Made by a program: the position numbers and the translations under genes. DNA of 64,000 bases from JAZKHT01 sp040385245 (lineage in GTDB: Bacteria; Pseudomonadota; Alphaproteobacteria; Rhodobacterales; Rhodobacteraceae), in contig JAZKHT010000001.1 of assembly GCA_040385245.1 (NCBI GenBank), positions 806,001 through 870,000 of the forward strand. Direction: 5' to 3'. The notes beneath the pieces were generated by a model. The model was not told where the DNA came from. It did not search any database and was given only the letters and a program-made list of their open reading frames with translations. This document shows positions 1 to 8,487 of the stretch, piece after piece. The first letter of the stretch is position 1; every line of letters starts with the position of its first letter.

Positions 1-66
1 GGGTGGGCGCGGCAGTTTCCGCAGACCGCCGCCATCGGCGCGCATCTGTTCTATCGCCAACCTTGA
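1..66 (+). CDS. 3' end of an unidentified protein (truncated by window edge)
   Basis: Frame 1 is open from the first base to a TGA at 64-66 and has mostly G or C in third codon positions, as real genes here do. It ends in residues GAHLFYRQP. Only about 21 codons are visible, so no family can be named. It lies upstream of folB on the same strand with a gap of about 115 bases. It could be the last gene of the preceding operon. Confidence 0.4.
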   Translation, partial: GWARQFPQTAAIGAHLFYRQP

Positions 67-182
67 CCGAAGCCTGCGACACTCGTCGCGGGGCTTGCAC
101 CAAGTGACGCCTTCGGGCAAGGCACCGGACGGGGCAGGGACTAGCCTGCCCCTATCCGCAGACCGCCCCGAAAGGCGTGCCC

Positions 183-1091
183 ATGACCAGCGACATCCGC
201 CTTGCCTTTGCCCACCCCGAAGAGCGCGCCGCCGCATCGGCCAGCGCCGATCCGCGTGACCGCATTTCGTTGCGCGATCATGTGGTCGAGGTCGAAATCG
301 GCGCGTTTCAGCAAGAACGCGGCACCCGTCAGCGCGTTCAGTTCAATGTCGTGGTCGAGGTGCGCCCCCAACCGCAGCCGTTGAACGACGATGTGGACAA
401 GATCCTGTCCTATGACACGATCACCGACGCCATCGCCTTTGAACTGGCGGCAGAGCGGCTGAATTTGCTGGAAACGCTGGCCGAACGCATTGCCGAACGC
501 ATCCTGACTGAACCGCAGGCCATGCGCGTCTTTGTGCGGGTGGAAAAGCTGGATCGGGGTCCGGGCAAACTGGGCGTGGAAATCGTGCGCAGCCGGGCCG
601 AGGCACCCCTGCAGGCCATCAGCCATGACGGCGTGGAACAGGCGCTGCATCCGCTGGTGGTCTATCTGGACAACGCGGGCATTGCGGCCGCCGATCTGGG
701 CGCGCGGCTGGATGCCTTGCAGGCGCGCGGTGTGCCCGTGATCCTGACTGTGGGTCTGCCCGATCTGCCGCGCCCGCAAACCGGCCATAAACCGACCCAA
801 CGGCGCATCGACCTTTTGGCCATCGAACAGAACGCCTGGGTGTTGGCCGCACGTGATGACCGTTGCGTGGTGGTCGCGACGCGGACGGAAATCGACTGGG
901 CGGTGAAAAACGGCCAAATGATCGTCTGGGCCCCGTCAAAGCTGGTGCTGGACGCCGTCGATGGCCCGCAAAGCCGCGAGCCTGTGGTTCTGGCGCTGTG
1001 GCTGGCGGAACTGATGGCGGCGACAGGGCTGGTCGTTCACGGAAATGTTGCACTGCCGGCAGGAAGCCGCGTGGTGGTAGAGCGCGCCTGA
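183..1091 (+). CDS. folB: Dihydroneopterin aldolase with C-terminal extension
   Basis: Cytoplasmic folate-pathway enzyme that cleaves 7,8-dihydroneopterin to 6-hydroxymethyl-dihydropterin and glycolaldehyde. Residues of about 25-145 match the FolB fold, with EIGAFQQERG near the start, the LSYDTITDAI segment and the NLLETLAERIAERIL helix. The protein is about 302 aa, whereas FolB is usually about 120 aa. The remaining 150 residues form a second domain seen in other Rhodobacteraceae FolB proteins, of unknown role. A GTG at 177 is also possible, but AAAGG lies seven bases before the ATG at 183. folP follows, so this is a folate operon. Confidence 0.88.
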   Translation: MTSDIRLAFAHPEERAAASASADPRDRISLRDHVVEVEIGAFQQERGTRQRVQFNVVVEVRPQPQPLNDDVDKILSYDTITDAIAFELAAERLNLLETLAERIAERILTEPQAMRVFVRVEKLDRGPGKLGVEIVRSRAEAPLQAISHDGVEQALHPLVVYLDNAGIAAADLGARLDALQARGVPVILTVGLPDLPRPQTGHKPTQRRIDLLAIEQNAWVLAARDDRCVVVATRTEIDWAVKNGQMIVWAPSKLVLDAVDGPQSREPVVLALWLAELMAATGLVVHGNVALPAGSRVVVERA

Positions 1092-1151
1092 CCTGCACAA
1101 GGGTCGTGGGGGGCTTGCACAGCGGGGGGTCTGCGGCCTAATCCGTTCGAT

Positions 1152-2162
1152 ATGGAATATTACCGCCCCATCGCGATGACCGATGCCGCCCGCCCTGACG
1201 GTGCGCTGCCGCTGGCCGGTGGCCCTTGCTGGTTTTCGCAGGTCGAGGTTCTGGCGCGCGGAGAGGTGCCGCGCCTTGTGTCCACCCGGCATCTGCCCCC
1301 CCTTGTGCGCGACCGTCTGGCCGATGCGCGCCCGGCCTTTGGCGGGCTGACGATGGACACGCCCCGGATCATGGGCATCCTGAATGTGACCCCGGACAGC
1401 TTTTCCGACGGGGGCCGGTTTCTGGACCCTGCCGCCGCCCTGCACCGGGCGCAGGTGATGGCTGTGGATGCGGACGTGCTGGACATCGGCGGCGAAAGCA
1501 CCCGCCCCGGTGCCGCCGAGGTGTCGGTGGAGGATGAGATTGCCCGCACCGCCCCGGTGATCGCCGCCCTGCGGGCGGGGGGTTTGACCACGCCCATCTC
1601 CATCGACACGCGCAAGGCCGCTGTCGCGCAGGCGGCATTGGCGGCGGGGGCGGGGATTGTCAACGACGTGGCCGCCTTGGGGTTTGATGCCGGTCTGGCC
1701 GGGGTCGTGGCGGGGGCAGGTGCGCCGGTGATCCTGATGCACTCGATCAAGACGCCCGCCACGATGCAGGACGACCCGACCTATTCGGACGTCTTGCTGG
1801 ATGTGTTCGATTTTCTGGCCGACCGCGTTTCGCTGGCCGTCCGCGCAGGCATCCGGCGCGAGGCGATCATGGTCGATCCCGGCATCGGTTTCGGCAAGAC
1901 GGCGGCGCATAACCTTGCGCTGATCCGGGGCCTGTCGCTGTTTCACGATCTGGGCCTGCCGGTGCTGCTGGGGGCGTCGCGCAAGCGGTTCATCGGCACC
2001 ATCGGCGGGGCGGAACAGGCGGATCAGCGGATGCCCGGTTCGGTCGCCGTGGCGCTGGCCGGGGTGGGGCAGGGGGTGCAGATGGTCCGGGTGCATGACG
2101 TTGCCGAAACGCGCCAGGCGCTGCGGATGTGGCAGGCAATCAACAAGGGGACAAACCCATGA
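1152..2162 (+). CDS. folP: Dihydropteroate synthase
   Basis: Joins 6-hydroxymethyl-dihydropterin pyrophosphate to p-aminobenzoate; it is the target of sulfonamides. The three signatures are clear: GILNVTPDSFSDGG near residue 75, DIGGESTRPGA near 115 and GASRKRFIG near 275. The protein is 336 aa with an N-terminal extension of about 65 residues, common in this family of bacteria. No strong ribosome site precedes the ATG at 1152, and an in-frame ATG at 1176 is an alternative. The stop overlaps the glmM start (ATGA), which implies translational coupling of folate and amino-sugar genes. Confidence 0.93.
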   Translation: MEYYRPIAMTDAARPDGALPLAGGPCWFSQVEVLARGEVPRLVSTRHLPPLVRDRLADARPAFGGLTMDTPRIMGILNVTPDSFSDGGRFLDPAAALHRAQVMAVDADVLDIGGESTRPGAAEVSVEDEIARTAPVIAALRAGGLTTPISIDTRKAAVAQAALAAGAGIVNDVAALGFDAGLAGVVAGAGAPVILMHSIKTPATMQDDPTYSDVLLDVFDFLADRVSLAVRAGIRREAIMVDPGIGFGKTAAHNLALIRGLSLFHDLGLPVLLGASRKRFIGTIGGAEQADQRMPGSVAVALAGVGQGVQMVRVHDVAETRQALRMWQAINKGTNP

Positions 2163-3502
2163 GCAGAAAGCTTTTTGGCACCGATGGCGTGCGGGGCCGG
2201 GCCAACACCCACCCGATGACGGCGGACATGGCGCTGCGTCTGGGGGCGGCGGCTGGCAAGTATTTCCGCCGTGACGGCAGTTCGGCCCACCGGGTGGTGA
2301 TCGGCAAGGACACGCGGTTGTCAGGCTACATGCTGGAGAACGCGTTGACGGCCGGGTTGACCAGCACGGGGATGAATGTGCTGCTGCTGGGCCCGGTGCC
2401 CACGCCTGCGGTGGGGTTCCTGACGCGCAGCATGCGGGCCGACGTCGGCGTGATGATCAGCGCCAGCCACAACCCGCATCAGGACAACGGTATCAAGTTC
2501 TTCGGCCCCGACGGCTTCAAGCTGAGCGATGAGGTCGAGGCCGAGATCGAGGCGATCCTTGATGGCGACATCATCCCCGCCAAACCCGAAAACATCGGGC
2601 GCGCCAAACGGATCGAGGATGGGCGCGGGCGCTATCAGGAATATGCCAAGACCACCTTTCCCGCCGGTCTGCGGCTGGACGGGCTGAAGGTGGTGATCGA
2701 TTGTGCCAACGGTGCCGCCTATCGCGCCGCCCCCGAGGTGCTGTGGGAACTGGGGGCCGAGGTCATCGCCATCGGCGTGGCCCCGAATGGCACCAACATC
2801 AACGACCGCTGCGGTTCGACCCACACCGAAACGGCGGCGGCGGCGGTGGTGACGCATGGCGCGGATGTGGGCATCTGTCTGGACGGCGACGCCGACCGGG
2901 TGATGATCCTGGATCAGACCGGGCGCGTGGCCGACGGCGATCAGATCATGGCGCTGCTGGCGGGCCGCTGGGCCGACGAAGGCCGCCTGCGCGGCGGTGC
3001 CTTGGTGGCAACGGTGATGTCCAATCTGGGGCTGGAACGGCACCTGTCAGGTCGCGGCCTGCGGCTGGAACGCACCAACGTGGGTGACCGCTATGTCGTG
3101 GAACGCATGCGCGAAGGCGGGTTCAACCTGGGGGGTGAACAGTCGGGCCATATCGTGATGACCGATTATGCCACCACCGGCGACGGGCTGATCGCGGGGC
3201 TGCAATTTCTGGCCGAAATGGTGCGCACGGGCGAGCGCGCCGATACATTGGTGCGCCAGTTCGAAACGGTGCCGCAATTGTTGAAGAATGTCCGCTATGG
3301 GGCCGATGCGCGCCCGCTGGATGCGGCTGCGGTGCGTCAGGTGATTGCTGCGGCAGAGGCGCGGCTTGTGGGCAAGGGGCGGCTGTTGATCCGCAAGTCG
3401 GGCACCGAACCCCTGATCCGCGTAATGGCGGAATGCGAGGATGAGGCGCTGCTGATCGAGGTTGTCGACGGCATCGTGGCTGCGGTCAACGCCGCCGCCT
3501 GA
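2159..3502 (+). CDS. glmM: Phosphoglucosamine mutase
   Basis: Converts glucosamine-6-phosphate to glucosamine-1-phosphate for UDP-GlcNAc, and hence peptidoglycan and lipid A. The active-site serine is in ISASHNPHQDNG near residue 100. The metal loop DGDADR is near 243 and the phosphate-binding RKSGTEPLIRVM is near the C-terminus. At 447 aa it has the normal family length. I chose the ATG at 2159 because it starts the conserved MSRKLFGTDGVRG and overlaps the folP stop by four bases. An ATG 30 bases upstream lies inside folP and would add ten unrelated residues. Confidence 0.96.
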   Translation: MSRKLFGTDGVRGRANTHPMTADMALRLGAAAGKYFRRDGSSAHRVVIGKDTRLSGYMLENALTAGLTSTGMNVLLLGPVPTPAVGFLTRSMRADVGVMISASHNPHQDNGIKFFGPDGFKLSDEVEAEIEAILDGDIIPAKPENIGRAKRIEDGRGRYQEYAKTTFPAGLRLDGLKVVIDCANGAAYRAAPEVLWELGAEVIAIGVAPNGTNINDRCGSTHTETAAAAVVTHGADVGICLDGDADRVMILDQTGRVADGDQIMALLAGRWADEGRLRGGALVATVMSNLGLERHLSGRGLRLERTNVGDRYVVERMREGGFNLGGEQSGHIVMTDYATTGDGLIAGLQFLAEMVRTGERADTLVRQFETVPQLLKNVRYGADARPLDAAAVRQVIAAAEARLVGKGRLLIRKSGTEPLIRVMAECEDEALLIEVVDGIVAAVNAAA

Positions 3503-3558
3503 CGGAACCAAGGGCCGCGCGCAGGCATTGTCCGGGCAATCGCCAAAGGAGAGAGCCG

Positions 3559-3780
3559 ATGGATTTTACCTGGATTGTGCCTTTGCTGTCGTTGCTGACA
3601 CTGCTGTCCGTGCTGGTTTTCGCGCTTGTCAGCAAAGAGCGTATCGAAGAGCGCCGCCACGACCCCAACGCCCCGAAATCCACGTTGGCCAAAGATGGTC
3701 CGCAAGGGGGCGTTGCCTTTCTGGTCCCGCTGGATCAACGGATGCGCCGGCCGCCGGATGTGCCGCCAGTGTTGGAATGA
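3559..3780 (+). CDS. Small single-pass membrane protein
   Basis: 73 aa protein with one N-terminal hydrophobic helix (about residues 4-25, FTWIVPLLSLLTLLSVLVFA) followed by a charged, proline-rich tail. A good ribosome site, AAAGGAGAG, precedes the ATG. It follows glmM by 56 bases and is followed by a hairpin terminator, so it is probably the last gene of the folB-folP-glmM operon. I recognise no family. Likely an inner-membrane protein with a cytoplasmic tail. Confidence 0.7.
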   Translation: MDFTWIVPLLSLLTLLSVLVFALVSKERIEERRHDPNAPKSTLAKDGPQGGVAFLVPLDQRMRRPPDVPPVLE

Positions 3781-3813
3781 CAGCTTTCGGTCGGTTTCCT
3801 CGGCCACGAAACG

Positions 3814-3842
3814 AAAAGGCCGGGGACGATCCCCGGCCTTTT
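3814..3842. terminator. Bidirectional rho-independent terminator
   Basis: A-rich tract, GGCCGGGG stem, ACGAT loop, CCCCGGCC stem and TTTT. It lies between the convergent 73-aa membrane protein gene and ilvC, with A and T runs flanking both sides, so it can serve both strands. Confidence 0.85.
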
Positions 3843-3860
3843 GCAGTGTGATCCGAACAC

Positions 3861-4883
3861 TCAGTTGCGGGCGCGGTCGACCATCTTGCCTTTGGAAATC
3901 CACGGCATCATCGCGCGCAGCTTTTCGCCGACCTTTTCGATCTGGTGTTCGTCGTTGATCCGGCGCGTGGCCTTGAAGAACGGCTGGCCGACGGCATTTT
4001 CCTGCATGAAGTCACGCACAAATTTGCCGGTCTGGATGTCGGTCAGGACTTCTTTCATCCGGGCCTTGGTTTCGGCATAGGGCAGAATGCGCGGGCCGCT
4101 GACGTATTCGCCATATTCGGCGGTGTTCGAGATCGAGTAGTTCATGTTGGCGATACCGCCTTCGTAGATCAGGTCCACGATCAGCTTCACCTCGTGCAGG
4201 CATTCGAAATAGGCCATTTCCGGCTCGTACCCGGCTTCGACCAGCGTCTCGAATCCCATGCGGATCAATTCGACCAGACCGCCACACAGCACGGCCTGTT
4301 CGCCGAACAGGTCGGTTTCGCATTCCTGACGGAAGTTGGTTTCGATGATGCCCGAACGACCGCCACCGATGGCGCTGCAATAGGACAGGCCGATTTCCAT
4401 TGCGCGGCCCGTGGCATCGTTATGGACGGCCACAAGGCAAGGCACGCCGCCGCCTTTGACATATTCGCCGCGCACAGTGTGGCCGGGGCCTTTGGGGGCC
4501 ATCATGATGATGTCGACGCCCTTTTTCGGCTCGATCAAACCGAAGTGGATGTTCAGACCATGGGCAAAGGCGATGGCGGCACCTTCGCGGATGTTGTTAT
4601 GGACGTATTTCTTGTAGGTTTCGGCCTGCAGTTCGTCGGGCATCGTGAACATGATCAGGTCGGCCCAGGCGGCGGCTTCGGCAATGCCCATGACCTTCAG
4701 GCCTTCGCCTTCGGCTTTTTTGGCCGACGGGCTGCCTTCGCGCAGGGCAACCACAAGGTTTTTTGCACCGCTGTCGCGCAGGTTCAGCGCATGGGCATGG
4801 CCCTGGCTGCCATAGCCGAGGATGGCGACCTTTTTGTCCTTGATCAGGTTGATGTCGCAGTCACGGTCGTAATACACGCGCAT
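3861..4883 (-). CDS. ilvC: Ketol-acid reductoisomerase (class I)
   Basis: Second step of branched-chain amino acid synthesis: NADPH-dependent isomeroreduction of acetolactate and acetohydroxybutyrate. The Rossmann fingerprint GYGSQGHAHALNLRDSG starts near residue 24. Metal-binding acidic residues are in the C-terminal knotted domain (ETDLFGEQ, FECLHEVKLI). The 340 aa length fits the short class I form. The start at 4883 gives the canonical MRVYYDRDCD and has GGACAGGAG upstream; 33 further in-frame codons upstream do not look like KARI. An Lrp/AsnC gene is transcribed divergently, which suggests regulation by branched-chain amino acids. Confidence 0.96.
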   Translation of the reverse strand: MRVYYDRDCDINLIKDKKVAILGYGSQGHAHALNLRDSGAKNLVVALREGSPSAKKAEGEGLKVMGIAEAAAWADLIMFTMPDELQAETYKKYVHNNIREGAAIAFAHGLNIHFGLIEPKKGVDIIMMAPKGPGHTVRGEYVKGGGVPCLVAVHNDATGRAMEIGLSYCSAIGGGRSGIIETNFRQECETDLFGEQAVLCGGLVELIRMGFETLVEAGYEPEMAYFECLHEVKLIVDLIYEGGIANMNYSISNTAEYGEYVSGPRILPYAETKARMKEVLTDIQTGKFVRDFMQENAVGQPFFKATRRINDEHQIEKVGEKLRAMMPWISKGKMVDRARN

Positions 4884-4949
4884 TGGGCGCTCCTGTCCAT
4901 TGAAGATGGGCGAAGGATAGGCGTTTCGGGGCGTGATCCGCTGCATAGT

Positions 4950-4978
4950 TTGACGGATTGCGCTTATTCTGCGAATAA
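4950..4978 (+). promoter_or_regulatory. Promoter with overlapping palindrome in the ilvC-lrp divergent region
   Basis: TTGACG at 4950-4955 could be a -35 box, followed after 17 bases by GAATAA as -10. The -10 forms the right arm of a perfect palindrome, TTATTC-TGC-GAATAA (4964-4978). Its size and position suit an Lrp/AsnC operator that represses its own gene and affects ilvC. The functional assignment is inference. Confidence 0.55.
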
Positions 4979-5011
4979 TCATGTCTCGATTTGCGCGATG
5001 GCGGAAAATTC

Positions 5012-5470
5012 ATGCAGTTGGACGATACTGATCGGCGCATCCTGCGCCACCATCTGGCCGAGCCGTCGCTGTCGCGCGCCGATCTGGCGGCGCGGGCGGG
5101 GGTCACGCCCGCGACCCTGTGGCGGCGGTTGGAACGGCTGGCGGATGCGGGCGTGATCCGGGGCGAACAGGCGGTGATCGACTGGCGCAAGCTGGGGTAT
5201 GAGGTAGAGGTGTCGTTGCGCTTTACCCTGGACAAGACCGATCCGCGCGCCTTTGACGACTTCATCGCCGCCGCGCGATTGGTGCCCGAAGTGGTGGCGA
5301 TTGAAACATTTCTGGGCCGCGTCGATGTGCGGCTGAACGTGATCGCGCGTGACATGAAGCATTATCAGGACGTCTATCGCAGCCGCATCCTGACCCTGCC
5401 GCATATCGCCGATATCGAGGCGCTGATGCTGATCGCCACCATCAAGGACGCCGAGGGGTTGCCGCTGTGA
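5012..5470 (+). CDS. Lrp/AsnC family transcriptional regulator (first of a tandem pair)
   Basis: 152 aa DNA-binding regulator. The N-terminal AsnC-type helix-turn-helix covers about residues 3-60 (LDDTDRRILRHH, ADLAARAGVTPATLWRRLERL). The C-terminal RAM ligand domain covers about 65-150. The ATG at 5012 opens the canonical MQLDDTDRRIL; a TTG at 4991 would add seven residues. It is divergent from ilvC across a palindromic site, so ilvC and itself are likely targets. The stop overlaps the start of a second AsnC gene. A siroheme decarboxylase pair was considered but no heme d1 genes are nearby. Confidence 0.88.
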   Translation: MQLDDTDRRILRHHLAEPSLSRADLAARAGVTPATLWRRLERLADAGVIRGEQAVIDWRKLGYEVEVSLRFTLDKTDPRAFDDFIAAARLVPEVVAIETFLGRVDVRLNVIARDMKHYQDVYRSRILTLPHIADIEALMLIATIKDAEGLPL

Positions 5471-5925
5471 TCGATCTTGACGACACCGACCGCGCCATTC
5501 TGCGCGCACTGGCGCAGGATGCCACGCTGGGGGCGGGCGAGTTGGGCCGCCGGTTCGGCCTGTCGCAACCCGCCGCCTGGCGACGGGTGCGGCGGCTGGA
5601 AGAGGCGGGGATATTGTCCGGCCGCCGGATCGAGGTGGACCGCGCGGCGCTGGGGTTCGGCGTCACGGTGTTTCTGGGGGTGAAGCTGGCCACCAAGGGG
5701 CGCGTCAGTCTGGAAGATTTTGAGCGCGCCGTGACAGCCATCCCCGAGGTGCAGGTGGTGCAGCATGTGCTGGGCCTGTTCGATTACCGTTTGCGGGTGG
5801 TCGCCCGCGACATCGCGGATTTCGAACGCGTGCTGCGGCGGCGGATCATGACGCTGCCCGGCGTGGGTCAGGTAGAGGCGAACGTGCTGCTGACCGAAGA
5901 ACGCAGGCCGGGGCCTTTGGGCTAG
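5467..5925 (+). CDS. Lrp/AsnC family transcriptional regulator (second of a tandem pair)
   Basis: 152 aa with the same layout as its neighbour: helix-turn-helix at about residues 2-60 (IDLDDTDRAILRAL, LGRRFGLSQPAAWRRVRRL) and RAM domain after residue 65. It starts at a GTG that overlaps the previous TGA (GTGA), so the two are translationally coupled. The pair probably makes a hetero-oligomeric or layered regulator. The ligand cannot be read from sequence, although the ilvC neighbour suggests an amino acid. Confidence 0.88.
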   Translation: MIDLDDTDRAILRALAQDATLGAGELGRRFGLSQPAAWRRVRRLEEAGILSGRRIEVDRAALGFGVTVFLGVKLATKGRVSLEDFERAVTAIPEVQVVQHVLGLFDYRLRVVARDIADFERVLRRRIMTLPGVGQVEANVLLTEERRPGPLG

Positions 5926-5926
5926 C

Positions 5927-6004
5927 GCAGGGGCCAGCCCCCGCACCATACCTAAGCAGCGGGGGGCCAGCCCCCCGCACCCCCCGGGATATTTGAGAAC
6001 AGAT
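5927..6004. repeat. Tandem G/C hairpins of Rhodobacteraceae intergenic type
   Basis: Two related inverted repeats in a row: GGGGCCAGCCCC (about 5929-5940) and GCGGGGGGCCAGCCCCCCGC (5959-5978). Each is followed by ACC, then by CCCCCGGGATATTTGAGAAC. A similar hairpin plus GAATATTT element lies near 17104-17165. I recall elements of this form in many Rhodobacteraceae intergenic regions. They may end transcription or stabilise messages. Confidence 0.55.
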
Positions 6005-6097
6005 GAAATCGGAGCGGGGTCAGGCGCCGGAAGGGGCTGGTTCTTGGCTGCGTGTCGCGCATAGTGTGGCGAAATGCCGAAAATGAGGAGATGCCCG

Positions 6098-7222
6098 ATG
6101 ACCTTGCCCCACGCCCATGTCGATCCCGATGGACTTCAGGAATTCTCGGTCGTGTTTACCGACCGGTCGCTGAACCATATGTCGGCGCGGTTTCAGGGGG
6201 TTATGCGCGATATCTCGACCCTGCTGAAAGAGGTGTACGGTGCCAGTGCCGTGGCCCTGGTGCCGGGGGGCGGGTCCTATGCGATGGAGGCGGTGGCGCG
6301 GCAGTTCGGGCAGGGCAATGTGCTGGTGGTGCGCAACGGCTGGTTTTCCTATCGATGGAGCCAGATCTTTGACGCGGGCGGTTTTGCGCAGGACGTGACC
6401 GTGGTCATGGCGCGGCAGACCGGCAATGGCGCGCAGGCTGCCTATGCGCCCCCGCCGGTGGAAGAGGTCTGCGCCCGCATCCGCGAGACGCGCCCCGAGG
6501 CGGTGTTCGCGCCGCATGTGGAAACCAGCGCGGGGCTGATCCTGCCGGATGACTATATCGCGCAGGTCGCGGCGGCGGCGCATGAGGTGGGCGCGCTGAT
6601 GGTGCTGGATTGCATCGCGTCGGGGTGCATCTGGGTCGACATGGCCGCCGCCGGCGTGGATGTGCTGATTTCCGCGCCGCAAAAGGGGTGGTCGGCGTCC
6701 CCTTCGGCGGGGCTGGTGATGCTGTCGCCGCGCGGGGAAGAGCGGCTGGCCGCGACCACAAGCAATTCCTTCGCGCTGGACCTGAAGAAATGGCGCAGCA
6801 TCATGGCCGCGTACGAGGGAGGCGGTCACGCCTATCACGCGACCATGCCCACCGATGCGCTGGTGGGCTTTCGCGACGCGATGATCGAGACAAAGGACAT
6901 GGGTTTTGCCACGGCCAAGGCTGCACAGTGGGAACTGGGTCGCGCGGTGCGCGCGCTGCTGGCGGGCAAGGGCGTGGCATCGGTCGCGGCCGAAGGCTTT
7001 CAGGCCCCCGGCGTTGTGGTCAGCTATACGGGCGATGCGGATGTGCAGAACGGATCGAAGTTCCGGGCGCAGGGCCTGCAGATCGCCGCGGGCGTGCCCT
7101 TGCAGGTGGGCGAGGGGGCAGAGTTCAAGACATTCCGTCTGGGCCTGTTCGGTCTGGACAAGTTGCGCGACGTGCCCGGCACCGTGGCCCGTCTGGACCG
7201 GGCGATAGAGGCGGTGCTGTAG
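6098..7222 (+). CDS. Class V (PLP-dependent) aminotransferase
   Basis: 374 aa fold-type I enzyme related to alanine-glyoxylate and serine-glyoxylate aminotransferases. A glycine-rich cofactor loop (VPGGGSYAMEAVARQF) lies near residue 55, an aspartate (VLDCIASGCIWVD) near 170, and the Schiff-base lysine in SAPQKGWSASPS near 195. The ATG at 6098 follows GAGGAG closely; an in-frame ATG at 6074 lacks such a site. The substrate is not clear. It stands alone, upstream of a convergent ubiquinone-type hydroxylase. Confidence 0.85.
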   Translation: MTLPHAHVDPDGLQEFSVVFTDRSLNHMSARFQGVMRDISTLLKEVYGASAVALVPGGGSYAMEAVARQFGQGNVLVVRNGWFSYRWSQIFDAGGFAQDVTVVMARQTGNGAQAAYAPPPVEEVCARIRETRPEAVFAPHVETSAGLILPDDYIAQVAAAAHEVGALMVLDCIASGCIWVDMAAAGVDVLISAPQKGWSASPSAGLVMLSPRGEERLAATTSNSFALDLKKWRSIMAAYEGGGHAYHATMPTDALVGFRDAMIETKDMGFATAKAAQWELGRAVRALLAGKGVASVAAEGFQAPGVVVSYTGDADVQNGSKFRAQGLQIAAGVPLQVGEGAEFKTFRLGLFGLDKLRDVPGTVARLDRAIEAVL

Positions 7223-7223
7223 A

Positions 7224-8423
7224 TCAGCGCAGGCCAAGCCCGGCGCGCATCAGCGTCTTTCTGACCGGGGCCACGGAATAAAGCGCGTTCAGCGCGCTGG
7301 CCCGCAGGTCGCGCGCCGCCTGTCCACCCATCATCGACGCGCGGTTCAGCGCGTCGATGCCGGTGACACGGGCCTGCACGTCCAGATGCCGCTGACGGTG
7401 ATAGGTGTCGATCATGGCGGCGCTGCCCAGATCGGCGCGGTTGGCCGTCGCAAGCTCCAGCAGGCAGCGCAGATCGGCCAGCGACATGTTCAACCCTTGG
7501 GCGCCGATGGGGGGCACGACATGGGCAGCCTCGGCGATCAGGGCGGTGCGTTCGCCCGACATCCGCGCGGCGATCTGGCTGATGATCGGCCAGACCGTGC
7601 GGCGCGATGCCAGCGTCAGCGGGCCAAGGATGTGGCAGGAGCGGGTGGTCATCTCGGCCTCGAACGCGGCCACCGGCAGGGCGGCCAGGCGCGTGGCGTT
7701 CGGGCCGGTTTCCATCCAGACGATGGCCGAACAGGGCAACCCGTCGCGGTCCGGCAGCGGCACCAGTGTGAACGGCCCGCCCGAGCGGTGAATCTCGGTC
7801 GAGACGTTGCCGTGGGGGATCGGATGGGTGACGGCAAAGGCCAGTGCCTTTTGGCCGTATCGCGTGGTCTTGACCGGGATTTGCAGCGCTTCGCGCACCA
7901 CCGATCCGCGCCCGTCGGCGGCGATCAGCAGGCTTGCCGCGATGCGGGTGCCATCGGACAGGGTGACAAGCGCCTGTGTTTCGCGCGTCAGCACCTGTGT
8001 GGTGGCGATGCCGGGGCGGAAATCGACATTCGGCACTTCGGCCAGCCGCGCCACCATTTCCCGCCGCAACAGCCAGTTCGGCAGATTCCAGCCAAAGGGT
8101 TGGTCGGAAATGTCGGCGGCGTCGAAATCCTTGATGATGCGGGGTTCGGGCAATTCGCCACCTGCATCGATGATCCGCATCACCTGCAAGGGCGCGGCAT
8201 AGGGTTGCAGCCGCCCCCACAACCCCGCCGCCTGAAGCACCGGAAGAGACGGCTGCAAAAAGGCCGTGGTGCGCAGATCGGCCCCGTCGGCATCGCGGTC
8301 TGTCACCGGGGGCGTCGGGTCCACGCAGATCACGCGAAATCCGGCCGATCCAAAGGCCGCAGCCGCCGCAAGCCCGGCCACACCGCCGCCCGAGACAAGG
8401 ATATCAACCGTTTCGCGCGTCAT
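7224..8423 (-). CDS. UbiH/UbiF/COQ6-family FAD-dependent hydroxylase
   Basis: 399 aa flavoprotein monooxygenase, probably hydroxylating the ring of a ubiquinone precursor at the inner membrane. The N-terminal dinucleotide fold has VSGGGVAGLAAAAAFGSAG (residues about 9-27), the middle DG motif is ADGRGSVVR near 170, and the C-terminal FAD motif reads LIAEAAHVVPPIGAQGLN near 290. The usual GD of the last motif is replaced by AE, which is worth noting. Alphaproteobacterial UbiL is the closest functional guess. The gene converges on the aminotransferase with one base between stops. Confidence 0.85.
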   Translation of the reverse strand: MTRETVDILVSGGGVAGLAAAAAFGSAGFRVICVDPTPPVTDRDADGADLRTTAFLQPSLPVLQAAGLWGRLQPYAAPLQVMRIIDAGGELPEPRIIKDFDAADISDQPFGWNLPNWLLRREMVARLAEVPNVDFRPGIATTQVLTRETQALVTLSDGTRIAASLLIAADGRGSVVREALQIPVKTTRYGQKALAFAVTHPIPHGNVSTEIHRSGGPFTLVPLPDRDGLPCSAIVWMETGPNATRLAALPVAAFEAEMTTRSCHILGPLTLASRRTVWPIISQIAARMSGERTALIAEAAHVVPPIGAQGLNMSLADLRCLLELATANRADLGSAAMIDTYHRQRHLDVQARVTGIDALNRASMMGGQAARDLRASALNALYSVAPVRKTLMRAGLGLR

Positions 8424-8487
8424 GTCTTCCCCCGCTTGCCTGCCACAAATAGCCCCCGGCGCGGAAATAGCGAAGCGACAAAGCGTA

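Noticed and set aside
936..2096. 386-codon open frame opposite folP
   Set aside because: Antisense shadow; folP motifs on the plus strand are unambiguous.
3945..5156. 403-codon open frame opposite ilvC
   Set aside because: It is the antisense shadow of a highly conserved gene; His/Asp/Phe-rich low-complexity composition and no family resemblance.
5012..5925. Tandem AsnC genes as siroheme decarboxylase (NirDL type)
   Set aside because: Both have intact helix-turn-helix motifs and the neighbour is ilvC, with no heme d1 genes.
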